DNA of 29,163 bases from Dehalococcoidia bacterium (lineage in GTDB: Bacteria > Chloroflexota > Dehalococcoidia > UBA2979), in assembly GCA_023228765.1 (NCBI GenBank), contig JALOAM010000020.1, forward strand, positions 1-29,163. The letters run 5' to 3'. Made by a program: the position numbers and the translations under genes. Positions within the stretch are counted from its first letter, which is position 1. The number at the start of each line of letters is the position of its first letter. The notes under the pieces were generated by a model. The model did not search any database. It was not told where the DNA came from and was given only the letters and a program-made list of their open reading frames with translations. Positions 7,546 through 14,085 of the stretch are shown here, piece after piece.

Positions 7546-7577
7546 TGGGGTACTACTACGACGGTGGTTGTGGTCAT
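7524..7577 (-). CDS. valS leader peptide with four consecutive valine codons
   Basis: The ORF encodes MTTTTVVVVPQRQEGAL (17 residues) and ends in TAG at 7526-7524. The four valine codons are GTC GTA GTA GTA. GTA is a strikingly rare choice for a gene in such G+C-rich DNA. Four Val codons, then a stem, a terminator and valS is the layout of ribosome-mediated attenuation: with little Val-tRNA, the ribosome stalls at the Val run and the terminator is not formed. There is no clear Shine-Dalgarno, but TACGAT (7590-7585) lies 7 nt before the ATG. Transcription could therefore start at or next to the A of the ATG, giving a leaderless mRNA. The peptide itself need have no function. Sequence evidence for the ORF and its position is direct, and the mechanism is inferred by analogy with known amino-acid operons. 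Confidence 0.85.
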   Translation of the reverse strand: MTTTTVVVVPQRQEGAL

Positions 7578-7584
7578 CGATCGG

Positions 7585-7590
7585 ATCGTA
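7585..7590 (-). promoter_or_regulatory. -10 box of the valS leader transcript
   Basis: TACGAT on the minus strand ends 7 nt before the leader-peptide ATG, consistent with a leaderless transcript. No convincing -35 hexamer was found 16-18 nt further upstream. Confidence 0.45.
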
Positions 7591-7624
7591 CTGCGCGGCG
7601 AGGTGGGGCGCAGCAGATCCTCTG

Positions 7625-7656
7625 ACCCCCTCCCCCGCGGGGGAGGGTGGGGGTGG
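7625..7656 (+). repeat. Short palindromic intergenic repeat, degenerate copy
   Basis: CCCTCCCCCGCGGGGGAGGG followed by TGGGGGTGG is a shortened, diverged copy of the repeat at 1473-1511. It sits upstream of the valS leader promoter. The rest of 7591-7786 shows no gene. A TACGGT at 7754-7759 is a possible -10 for the next gene. Confidence 0.55.
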
Positions 7657-7786
7657 CGGACGCCATCTCGGGGCAGCGACGGCGTGCCGGAGACTCGCTG
7701 CTCGCTCGTGAGGGGCTCAGTTTGCCTGACTAGTAGCGCTGCCGCGGAGCCTGTACGGTGAGTCGGGGTCTTAGAGGTGTGCGGTC

Positions 7787-8383
7787 ATGTCAGTTTCAAG
7801 ATCGGACAGCGCGATCCTCATTTCGATCGGTGGGCTCATCGCTGCGGTCGCCGTGGTGGCGGTCTTCTTTGTTCCCTCCAGCGCCGATGCGCGAGCCACT
7901 CTCAGTCGTGAGGAGATCCTCGCGACGCTTCCGGAGGACGTTGTCGCGTTCGCCATCGACGTGGGCGGCGCCTACGAGGCCAGCTCTGTGACAGACGATG
8001 CGGGACTCGTGAGCGCATTCGAGATCGCCGACGAGCGGGTGCTGTCCGGCGATCCAGCCGTGGTGTTGGGCGGCGAGGTGGACCGCACCCTCCACAGCCT
8101 AGTATCGGCGCAGCCTGCGGTGCGGATTGCCTTCGACTACAACCCCGGCTCTGGTTGGGGATCGGTCTCGGTCCGAGGAGCGCAGGCCGGCTATCCGCGT
8201 GCCTACAACCATGAAGGCGTCCCGCTGAACATCGAGACGGGCACAGGGCACGGAGGGGCGGGTGCGTCCGTCTCGGTTTCGGGCGATCCGCAAGACGTCG
8301 GGACAGTCCTCATCGTGCTCGGTCCGCCTTCTCGCAGCGAGCCGTGCCGACCTGATCGCCAGGCGCTGGGCCAGCCCTGCTAG
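7787..8383 (+). CDS. Hypothetical protein with N-terminal membrane anchor
   Basis: This 198-residue protein was not recognised. Residues about 9-29 (ILISIGGLIAAVAVVAVFFV) form one hydrophobic helix, so the rest is probably outside the membrane or exported. The body is glycine- and valine-rich with few charged stretches, and the last 20 residues include two cysteines (near CRPD and the terminal Cys). No domain motif was identified. The start is supported by GAGGT about 9 nt before the ATG. The stop lies 21 nt before the haloacid dehalogenase start, but that gene appears to have its own -10 box, so co-transcription is not certain. Confidence 0.6.
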   Translation: MSVSRSDSAILISIGGLIAAVAVVAVFFVPSSADARATLSREEILATLPEDVVAFAIDVGGAYEASSVTDDAGLVSAFEIADERVLSGDPAVVLGGEVDRTLHSLVSAQPAVRIAFDYNPGSGWGSVSVRGAQAGYPRAYNHEGVPLNIETGTGHGGAGASVSVSGDPQDVGTVLIVLGPPSRSEPCRPDRQALGQPC

Positions 8384-8391
8384 CGGAGCGG

Positions 8392-8397
8392 TACCCT
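8392..8397 (+). promoter_or_regulatory. -10 box for an apparently leaderless gene
   Basis: TACCCT is followed by a 7-nt spacer and then the ATG at 8405. There is no Shine-Dalgarno. The same arrangement is seen before the valS leader ORF and the genes at 23748 and 25876. Confidence 0.45.
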
Positions 8398-8404
8398 CCG
8401 GCGC

Positions 8405-9115
8405 ATGACTACCCCCGAGGTCCGCGCCCTGCTGTTCGATGTCTTCGGCACCGTGGTCGACTGGCGCTTGGGCGTCGCGCGGGAGGTGGAGGCGCTCGCC
8501 GCGCGTCGAGGGGTCGCCCTCGACGGTGGGGAGTTCGCGGACCGGTGGCGGGCGCGGTACCAGCCGGCGATGGAGGAGGTGCGCGCGGGGCGGCGGGCGT
8601 TCGTGCCGCTGGACGTCTTGCACCGCGAGAACCTCGAGGGCGTCGTGAGCGACCTCGGCGTGACGGGGTGGGACGCCAGCGATCTCGACGAGCTGAACCT
8701 GGCGTGGCACCGGCTGGATCCGTGGCCGGACAGCGTCGAGGGACTGACGAGGCTGAAGGCGCGGTTCATCATTGGGACGCAGAGCAACGGCAACGTGGCG
8801 CTGATGGTGGATATGGCGAAGCGCGCCGGGCTGCCGTGGGACGTGATCCTCGGCGCGGAGGTCACGGGGCATTACAAGCCGAGCCCGCGCTCGTACTCGG
8901 AGGCGTGCCGGCTCCTCGGGCTGCTGCCGGAACAGTGCATGCTCGTCGCCGCGCACAACAACGACCTGGTCGCGGCGCGGGAGGCGTGCGGGATGCGCAC
9001 GGCGTTCATCGCCCGGCCGTTCGAGTACGGCGAGGAACGCGAGGCCGAGCCGACGGCTGAGTACGACTACGCCGCGAGCGACCTCGTCGACCTCGCGGCG
9101 CGACTGGGCTGCTAG
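8405..9115 (+). CDS. Haloacid dehalogenase type II (HAD superfamily)
   Basis: This 236-residue HAD hydrolase probably hydrolyses (S)-2-haloalkanoic acids to (R)-2-hydroxyacids through an aspartyl-enzyme ester. The nucleophile is Asp12 in LLFDVFGTVVDWR. The second motif is TQSNGN (Ser127, Asn128), the third is the lysine in HYKPSPRSY (Lys158), and the acidic motif is AAHNNDLVAAR (Asp187). The SNGN and AHxxDLxAAR forms are characteristic of the type II dehalogenase branch rather than of phosphatases in this fold. The cap domain lies at about 17-110. The start lacks a Shine-Dalgarno but follows TACCCT by 7 nt. The natural substrate is not known, and many members act on unidentified small acids. 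Confidence 0.87.
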   Translation: MTTPEVRALLFDVFGTVVDWRLGVAREVEALAARRGVALDGGEFADRWRARYQPAMEEVRAGRRAFVPLDVLHRENLEGVVSDLGVTGWDASDLDELNLAWHRLDPWPDSVEGLTRLKARFIIGTQSNGNVALMVDMAKRAGLPWDVILGAEVTGHYKPSPRSYSEACRLLGLLPEQCMLVAAHNNDLVAAREACGMRTAFIARPFEYGEEREAEPTAEYDYAASDLVDLAARLGC

Positions 9116-9144
9116 GCCGGGAGCGCGAGGCCAGGGGACAGCCC

Positions 9145-10092
9145 ATGGAGTTCGGAGTCCACCTGCCCCTGATTTCGCTGCAAGGGGAGCAGCGGACCCT
9201 CGCGGACCTCACGGCGTTCACGAGCGCCGCCACCTCGCTCGGGTACACGACGCTCTGTGCGAATGACCACCTCGTGTTCGCTCGGCCGTGGCTGGACGGA
9301 CCGACGGCCCTCGCGGCGGTGCTGGAGCACAGCGGTTCGATGCAACTGATGACCACAGTGGCGCTCCCGGTGGTGCGAGGTCCGGCGGCGACGGCAAAGA
9401 CGCTGGGCGCGATCGACCTCCTGTCCGGTGGGCGGCTCACCGTCGGTGTGGGGCCGGGGTCCTCCGCGCGGGACTACGAGCTCGCCGGCGTGGCGTTCGA
9501 GGAGCGCTGGAAGCGCCTGGACGACGCCGTGGAGGTCCTCCGCGCCTTCTGGGGCGGCGAGGACCACGACGGCCCGTACTACCGGGCCACGGGGTTCCGG
9601 CTGGAGCCGCTACCGAGGCGGGAGAGTGTACCCGCGCGGGCCGGTCCGCCGATCTGGATCGGGAGCTGGGGTTCGCCGGCCGGCCTGCGTCATGTAGCGA
9701 GGCTGGCGGATGGGTGGTTGGCCTCCGGCTACAACACCACGCCCGAGGCCTTCGGGAAGGCGTGGGCGGACCTCGGCGAGTTGCTCTTGCAGCGAGGCCG
9801 CGACCCGGCGTCCTTCCCCAACGCGATCGCGACGATGTGGACGTACGTCACTGAGGATGCGGTCGAGGCCGACCGCGTCCTGCGCGAGGTGTTGGCGCCG
9901 ATGCTGAACCGACCCGTCGAGGAGCTCCGGGCGAAGCTCCCCGTCGGCACGCCGGAGGAGTGCGTTGCGAAGCTGGCTGCCTATGCTCGTGCCGGAGCGC
10001 AACAGGTCTTCCTCTGGCCGGTACAGGATGAAGTCGAGCAGTTGCGGCGATTCCGGACCGAGGTGTGGCCGCAACTGCTCGAGGTGACGTGA
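9145..10092 (+). CDS. LLM-class (luciferase-like) flavin/F420-dependent oxidoreductase
   Basis: This 315-residue TIM-barrel protein belongs to the bacterial luciferase superfamily. It opens with MEFGVHLPL and shows the family segments CANDHLVF (about residues 38-45), TTVALPVVRGPAATAKTLGAID (two contiguous pieces around 75-95), LSGGRLTVGVGPG (strand and phosphate-binding turn near 95-107) and PPIWIGSWGSPAGLRHVARLADGW (about 170-195). Members use F420 or FMN for hydride transfer or monooxygenation. Here the sequence cannot decide between them, though the F420-type TIGR subfamilies look most similar. A GGGGAC ribosome-binding site precedes the ATG by about 6 nt. The gene ends 5 nt from the convergent bioY stop. 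Its substrate is unknown. Confidence 0.87.
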   Translation: MEFGVHLPLISLQGEQRTLADLTAFTSAATSLGYTTLCANDHLVFARPWLDGPTALAAVLEHSGSMQLMTTVALPVVRGPAATAKTLGAIDLLSGGRLTVGVGPGSSARDYELAGVAFEERWKRLDDAVEVLRAFWGGEDHDGPYYRATGFRLEPLPRRESVPARAGPPIWIGSWGSPAGLRHVARLADGWLASGYNTTPEAFGKAWADLGELLLQRGRDPASFPNAIATMWTYVTEDAVEADRVLREVLAPMLNRPVEELRAKLPVGTPEECVAKLAAYARAGAQQVFLWPVQDEVEQLRRFRTEVWPQLLEVT

Positions 10093-10097
10093 GGCCG

Positions 10098-10727
10098 CTA
10101 CATCCTCGGGGCGGCGTCCCCTCCTCCAGCGGTGGGCCCGAAGATCCACTCGCGGACCTTCCATGCACCGGGGAGCACGCCGGAGGCGAGGGCGATCTTC
10201 GCGGCGGCGCCGGCGAGGAACGGCTGCACGCCGGCGGCCCACACATGGGACCAGCCGACGAAGTCCGCGAGTCGGACCGCTCCGCAGATGTAGATCGCGA
10301 CGTTGCCCACCACCATCGCGAGGGCGGTCAGCAGGACGTGGCGATCCCAGCCGCGCTCGCAGAGCCAGCCCGTGACGTAGGCGCCGAGCACGAACCCGAC
10401 GAGGTAGCCACCGGTCGCGCCGCCGGAGAAGTAGGCCCAGCCGGCGTTGCCGCCGGAAAACACGGGTATCCCGGCGATGCCTTCGACCAGATAGAGGAGC
10501 ACGGCGGCCCCGCCGAGGCGGGAGCCGAGGGTGGCGCCGACGAGGAGGACGGAGAAGGTCTGCCCGGTGATCGGCACCGGGCCGACGCGGAGTTCCATGT
10601 AGGCCTGCGCGGAGAGCGCGACGAACGCGCTGGCGACGATGACCGCGAAGATCGAGGCCACCCACGGGTAGGCAGAGTCCATCGGCGAGATGAGCGGACG
10701 GGTCCGCTCCATCCTCATCATCGACAT
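10098..10727 (-). CDS. bioY: Biotin transporter BioY (ECF S-component)
   Basis: This 209-residue integral membrane protein has about six transmembrane helices and binds biotin as the substrate-specific unit of an energy-coupling-factor transporter. Family motifs are PVPITGQTF (51-59), GATLGSRLGGAAVLLYLVEG (64-83), GIPVFSGG (86-93) and the glycine-rich SGGATGGYLVGF (101-112). No ECF ATPase or T-component genes (bioM, bioN) are in the window, so it would rely on shared modules elsewhere or act alone. Longer open frame upstream exists, but the ATG at 10727 has GGAAGGAG 9 nt upstream, fixing the start. A palindromic operator candidate lies at 10797-10828. It is divergent from a lipoprotein gene. 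Confidence 0.93.
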   Translation of the reverse strand: MSMMRMERTRPLISPMDSAYPWVASIFAVIVASAFVALSAQAYMELRVGPVPITGQTFSVLLVGATLGSRLGGAAVLLYLVEGIAGIPVFSGGNAGWAYFSGGATGGYLVGFVLGAYVTGWLCERGWDRHVLLTALAMVVGNVAIYICGAVRLADFVGWSHVWAAGVQPFLAGAAAKIALASGVLPGAWKVREWIFGPTAGGGDAAPRM

Positions 10728-10796
10728 CGGCGCGCGCTCCTTCCGGCGTCCTCGCAGTGCTGAGGGCGCTCCTCGACGATTGGTACGCTTCGATCG

Positions 10797-10828
10797 ATAT
10801 CCCCTCGCCAGACTAGGGGATATATCCC
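10797..10828. promoter_or_regulatory. Palindromic operator candidate upstream of bioY
   Basis: ATATCCCCT (10797-10805) and AGGGGATAT (10815-10823) are perfect inverted repeats with a 9-nt spacer. The right copy overlaps a perfect 12-bp palindrome, GGGATATATCCC (10817-10828). The half-site ATATCCC therefore occurs three times within 32 bp. It lies about 70-100 bp upstream of the bioY start and is far more A+T-rich than its surroundings. It does not match the E. coli BirA, BioR or BioQ consensus as I know them. The rest of 10728-11010 shows no gene. Confidence 0.55.
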
Positions 10829-11010
10829 GCTCCATCGCACTCGTGATAGTCGATAACGTCCGTATGCTCATGCCAGCTCGTGATTCTGATGCCGCTGCGA
10901 AGTACCGCCCGGGAACAACAACGGCGGCTGCGGCGTTCTCCTTCCAACGCGCCGAGGACAGCCCTTGGTGCGCTCAATCGCCTGTGAACTTCCCGAGGGG
11001 GGCCGATCCG

Positions 11011-11652
11011 ATGCCGTTCGCATCACCTCGTCCGTTCCGATCCCTGATCGTCGTCGGAGCCATCGCGATCGCCGCCCTCGGCGTGGCGTGCTCGGACGAT
11101 GCCCGTCCGGATGCCGATCCCACGGAGGGCACGACGACCGCGACTGCCACCGCCAGCACCACGGCCGAGGCCACCTCGACGGCCACGACCGCGCCAGGAG
11201 TCGACCCGACGCAGGCGGTCCCGGAGGACGACGCCAGCCTGGAGGCGTACTCCGCGCTGGTGGAGGACGTCGCTGCGGCGTTCCCGGACGTCACGCTGAT
11301 CGAGGACACCGGCTCGTACGCCGTCGGTGACCTCGTGGGGGACGGGCGTCGCGTGCTGGTCTTCGGCTCCGCCGCCGACCTCCCGACGTTCGTCGAGGTC
11401 CAGCAGACCCTGCGCGGGATCCTCGAGGACGACGGCTGGACCGAGGACATCGCCTACGCCGCGGACGGCCCCACCGGGACGTTGAGCGTGTGGACGAAGG
11501 GCGACGACACCGCGGTCCTGTCGGCCGGCGTGGCGCCGCGTGACCCCTCGGCGTGTCCGCCGGACCAGGTGATCTCCGCGTGCCTGTCCGAACTCGACCC
11601 GGCCGACCTGGACGTGCAGGGATCGATCTCGGTCGCGATCCGCGCGGAGTAA
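11011..11652 (+). CDS. Putative lipoprotein of unknown function
   Basis: This 213-residue protein was not recognised. The N-terminus is a signal peptide (positive FASPRPFR, hydrophobic core SLIVVGAIAIAA) ending in LGVAC, a lipobox-like site with Cys27 as the likely lipidated residue. Residues about 35-65 are a low-complexity Thr/Ala/Ser linker typical of cell-surface lipoproteins, followed by an acidic globular region of about 140 residues with two cysteines (ACPPDQVISAC). The start is supported by GAGGGGG about 8 nt before the ATG. The next gene also encodes a small anchored protein, 70 bp downstream, so the two may form an envelope pair. Confidence 0.65.
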   Translation: MPFASPRPFRSLIVVGAIAIAALGVACSDDARPDADPTEGTTTATATASTTAEATSTATTAPGVDPTQAVPEDDASLEAYSALVEDVAAAFPDVTLIEDTGSYAVGDLVGDGRRVLVFGSAADLPTFVEVQQTLRGILEDDGWTEDIAYAADGPTGTLSVWTKGDDTAVLSAGVAPRDPSACPPDQVISACLSELDPADLDVQGSISVAIRAE

Positions 11653-11722
11653 CGCCGGCTGTCACGCTCGAAGTAGTCTCGTCCCGGCGCCACCTTGCGT
11701 GGGCGTCGGGACGGAGCGCCTC

Positions 11723-12286
11723 GTGAGCATCGCCACCACCCGAGGGCGTCTCGTCGCGCTCTCGATGCTCGCGGTCCTCGCGCTCGCGGCGGCAGCGCTC
11801 TTCGCGTGGTGCACGCGCACGCCGCCGGAAGTCCGCGCGAACGAGGCGATCCTCGCGGCGTTCCCGCTCTACCCGGGTGCCGTCGAGGTGGAGCGACATC
11901 ATTCGGCGTACAACTTCCGCGACGGCGTGACGTTCTACTCGCCCGCACAGGGGTGGAGTACCCGCGTCACGTATCGTGTGCCGCCCGGTACGACGGAGGA
12001 AGACGTGCGCGCGTTCTACGAGACGGCGCCGGACCCCTCCTGGAGGCGCGAGACCGAGGTCACGCCCATCCTCGAGCTGTCCGGGGCGACACCTCCGCCG
12101 CCGGGCCGCAGCGTGACGGTTACGCCTCCACCGCCGCCGGTGAAGGTCGGTGAAGTCGTGCACCTGTCCTTCTGCCGCGGGGATGCGCGGGTGGGCCTGG
12201 ACACGCTCAACGTCGAGCAGAACGGCCAGTTCGACCTCGGAGCGGACGCGTCCTACGCGGAGCCGGGATACCGAGGGCCTTGCTGA
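11723..12286 (+). CDS. Hypothetical membrane-anchored protein
   Basis: This 187-residue protein of unknown function has one N-terminal transmembrane segment (residues about 9-28, LVALSMLAVLALAAAALF). The segment AFPLYPGAVEVERHH (47-61), then a strand-rich region ending in VPPGTTEEDVRAFYE, resembles small actinobacterial and Chloroflexota envelope proteins in which a Pro-Gly-Ala motif opens a globular domain. A Pro-rich loop with six consecutive prolines interrupted by one residue lies near 115-133. GTG at 11723 is preferred over GTG at 11699 because GGAG lies 6 nt upstream. The following gap 12287-12518 contains the nuo promoter. Confidence 0.6.
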   Translation: MSIATTRGRLVALSMLAVLALAAAALFAWCTRTPPEVRANEAILAAFPLYPGAVEVERHHSAYNFRDGVTFYSPAQGWSTRVTYRVPPGTTEEDVRAFYETAPDPSWRRETEVTPILELSGATPPPPGRSVTVTPPPPPVKVGEVVHLSFCRGDARVGLDTLNVEQNGQFDLGADASYAEPGYRGPC

Positions 12287-12394
12287 GGCGCTCGTTGGAT
12301 TCCGGCGAGATTCGGGGGCGCTGTCCCTCAACGCGTGTATGGGCGACCATACGTACCAGGGAACCGTAGGTTCGTGCAGCGTTTCACGGTTTCA

Positions 12395-12423
12395 TTGACG
12401 CTGTGTAGACCTGCTGATAGGTT
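12395..12423 (+). promoter_or_regulatory. Promoter of the nuo operon
   Basis: TTGACG (12395-12400) and TAGGTT (12418-12423) are separated by exactly 17 nt and lie about 95 bp before the nuoA start. This is one of the best sigma70-type promoters in the window. GGTT-CCGA-AACC (12420-12431) overlaps the -10 and start region and could be a small operator. Confidence 0.65.
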
Positions 12424-12518
12424 CCGAAACCGGACGGGATCCGGCTGCTCCGGCGGCCGGTCGCCTATGCCCGCAATGCGTCCTTCGGCAGCAAGGGGCG
12501 CTTGATCGAGGAGTCCCG

Positions 12519-12893
12519 GTGCCCCAGGCAGACGCCCTTTACGTCAATTACGTGCCGGTCCTGCTGGCCACGATCACCGGCTTCATGATGGTCCTCACGG
12601 CGATCATCGCTTCCCGGCTCCTCGCTCCCTTCTCGGCCGAGCGAGAAAAGGGCACAACCTACGAATGTGGCATGCTGCCCATCCGGCGCGCGTCCACTAA
12701 CGTGGGGATGCGCTTCTACCTCTACGCCATCCTCTTCGTCGTGTTCGATGTCGAGGCGGTGTTCATCTTTCCCTGGGCCGTGACCTTCGTCGGGATCGGG
12801 CAGTTCGCCTACTGGATGATGGTCATCTTCATCGCCATCCTCGGCCTCGGCCTCGGTTACGCCTGGAAGAAGGGAGCCCTGCAATGGCGGTAA
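12519..12893 (+). CDS. nuoA: NADH-quinone oxidoreductase subunit A
   Basis: This 124-residue three-helix membrane subunit helps form the quinone-site junction between the peripheral arm and the proton-pumping arm of complex I. Motifs are KGTTYECGM (44-52), the helix-2 region RFYLYAILFVVFDVEAVFIFPWA with the conserved acidic pair (about 65-87), and a positive C-terminus. The start is GTG with GAGGAG about 5 nt upstream. It overlaps nuoB by 10 nt, which suggests coupled translation, and it is the first gene of the operon. Confidence 0.95.
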   Translation: MPQADALYVNYVPVLLATITGFMMVLTAIIASRLLAPFSAEREKGTTYECGMLPIRRASTNVGMRFYLYAILFVVFDVEAVFIFPWAVTFVGIGQFAYWMMVIFIAILGLGLGYAWKKGALQWR

Positions 12894-13540
12894 CTCCCGA
12901 CATCGCACCTGTTGCGACGACGGACGCACCGGACATCCCGTCCACCCCGGACGTGGTAGAGCCGGCGACCATCCCGCTCGTCGAACCCACCATCCCCGTC
13001 GTCCCCGGCGAGCACCCGAACGAGGCGCCCCGCCTCACCCCGGTGGAGCTCGTGCCCGGCAAGGCGCTGTACAAGCAGGCGCTGCCCGGCGTGATGCAGG
13101 TCCCGCTGGACCTCGTGCTGGCGGCGTCGCGCAAGTCCTCGCTGTGGCCGATGACGTTCGGCCTCGCGTGTTGTGCCATCGAGATGATCGGCACGTACAT
13201 GGCGCACTACGACCTGGACCGCTTCGGCATCGTGCCGTGGCCGTCCCCCCGGCAGTCGGACGTGATGATCGTCGCCGGCACGGTGACCAAGAAGATGGCC
13301 CCGGCGGTGAAGCTGCTGTACGAGCAGATGCCGAACCCGAAGTGGGTCATCTCCATGGGCGCCTGCGCCACGAACGGTGGCCCCTACACCCGCTACGACC
13401 GCGTCCTCCAGGGCGTGGACAAGGTGATCCCCGTGGACGTGTACGTGCCCGGCTGTCCGCCGCGGCCGGAGGCGCTGATCGACTCGTTCATCGCCCTCCA
13501 GGAGATCATCATGGAAGAGCGGAAGACGACCGGCGCATGA
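12884..13540 (+). CDS. nuoB: NADH-quinone oxidoreductase subunit B, with long N-terminal extension
   Basis: This subunit holds the terminal Fe-S cluster N2, which passes electrons to quinone. Its ligands are visible as Cys96 and Cys97 (GLACCAIEM), Cys161 (SMGACATNG) and Cys191 (VPGCPPRPEAL). The catalytic core starts near residue 70. Before it lies an unusual extension of about 60-70 residues rich in Pro, Val, Thr and Asp, low in complexity and probably disordered. Typical NuoB proteins begin close to the core. The ATG has GGAG upstream within nuoA, and later in-frame starts would cut into the region preceding the core. The gene overlaps nuoC by 4 nt (ATGA). Confidence 0.95.
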   Translation: MAVTPDIAPVATTDAPDIPSTPDVVEPATIPLVEPTIPVVPGEHPNEAPRLTPVELVPGKALYKQALPGVMQVPLDLVLAASRKSSLWPMTFGLACCAIEMIGTYMAHYDLDRFGIVPWPSPRQSDVMIVAGTVTKKMAPAVKLLYEQMPNPKWVISMGACATNGGPYTRYDRVLQGVDKVIPVDVYVPGCPPRPEALIDSFIALQEIIMEERKTTGA

Positions 13541-14085
13541 CGAGCGACCAGACCGATTCGTCGACCCCCGTCGAGGCGCCCGATGACCTCTCCGGAACGA
13601 TCTGGAGCGAGGTCGACCGTGCGCTGTCCGGCGTCACCGTGCGCCCGGAGCGCGGCGTGATCGACCTCATCGTCCACATCCCGGCGGACGAGGTCATCGG
13701 CGGCCTGCGCCGTCTGAAGACGGACGAGACGCTGGACTTCAACTACCTCCGCTGTCTGACCGCGGTCGACCTGGAGGCGGACGGCATGGACGTCGTCTAC
13801 CACCTCTACTCGACGAACAAGAAGCACAACCTGACCGTGAAGGCCCGGCTGGGCAACGACAACCTGCGGCTGGACACGGCGACCACCGTCTGGAAGGCCG
13901 CGAACTGGCTGGAGCGCGAGACGGCGGAGATGTTCGGGATCCGCTTCAACGGACACCCGGACCCGCGCACGCTGCTGATGCCCGAAGACATGACGGACAC
14001 GTTCCCGCTCCGCAAGTCCCACCCGCTCCAGGAGATCGAGATCCTGCAGGGTGAAGGCATGGGCTACCCCGAGGAGGGCGAGTAA
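13537..14085 (+). CDS. nuoC: NADH-quinone oxidoreductase subunit C
   Basis: This 182-residue peripheral-arm subunit (the 30-kDa family) scaffolds NuoD and NuoB next to the quinone site. The signature ERETAEMFGIRFNGHPDPRTLLMPEDM (two pieces around residues 127-153) contains the conserved E-R-E-x-x-E/D and HP-R-LL residues, and FPLRKSHPL follows. The start codon ATG overlaps the nuoB stop as ATGA, and the stop TAA overlaps the nuoD ATG by one base. It is not fused to nuoD, unlike in E. coli. Confidence 0.95.
   Translation: MTSDQTDSSTPVEAPDDLSGTIWSEVDRALSGVTVRPERGVIDLIVHIPADEVIGGLRRLKTDETLDFNYLRCLTAVDLEADGMDVVYHLYSTNKKHNLTVKARLGNDNLRLDTATTVWKAANWLERETAEMFGIRFNGHPDPRTLLMPEDMTDTFPLRKSHPLQEIEILQGEGMGYPEEGE

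Noticed and set aside
7475..7620. T-box riboswitch in the valS leader
   Set aside because: The conserved T-box sequence (AGGGTGG-N-ACCGCG type) is not on the minus strand. The similar-looking AGGTGGTGGCGCG at 7505-7517 is on the opposite strand.
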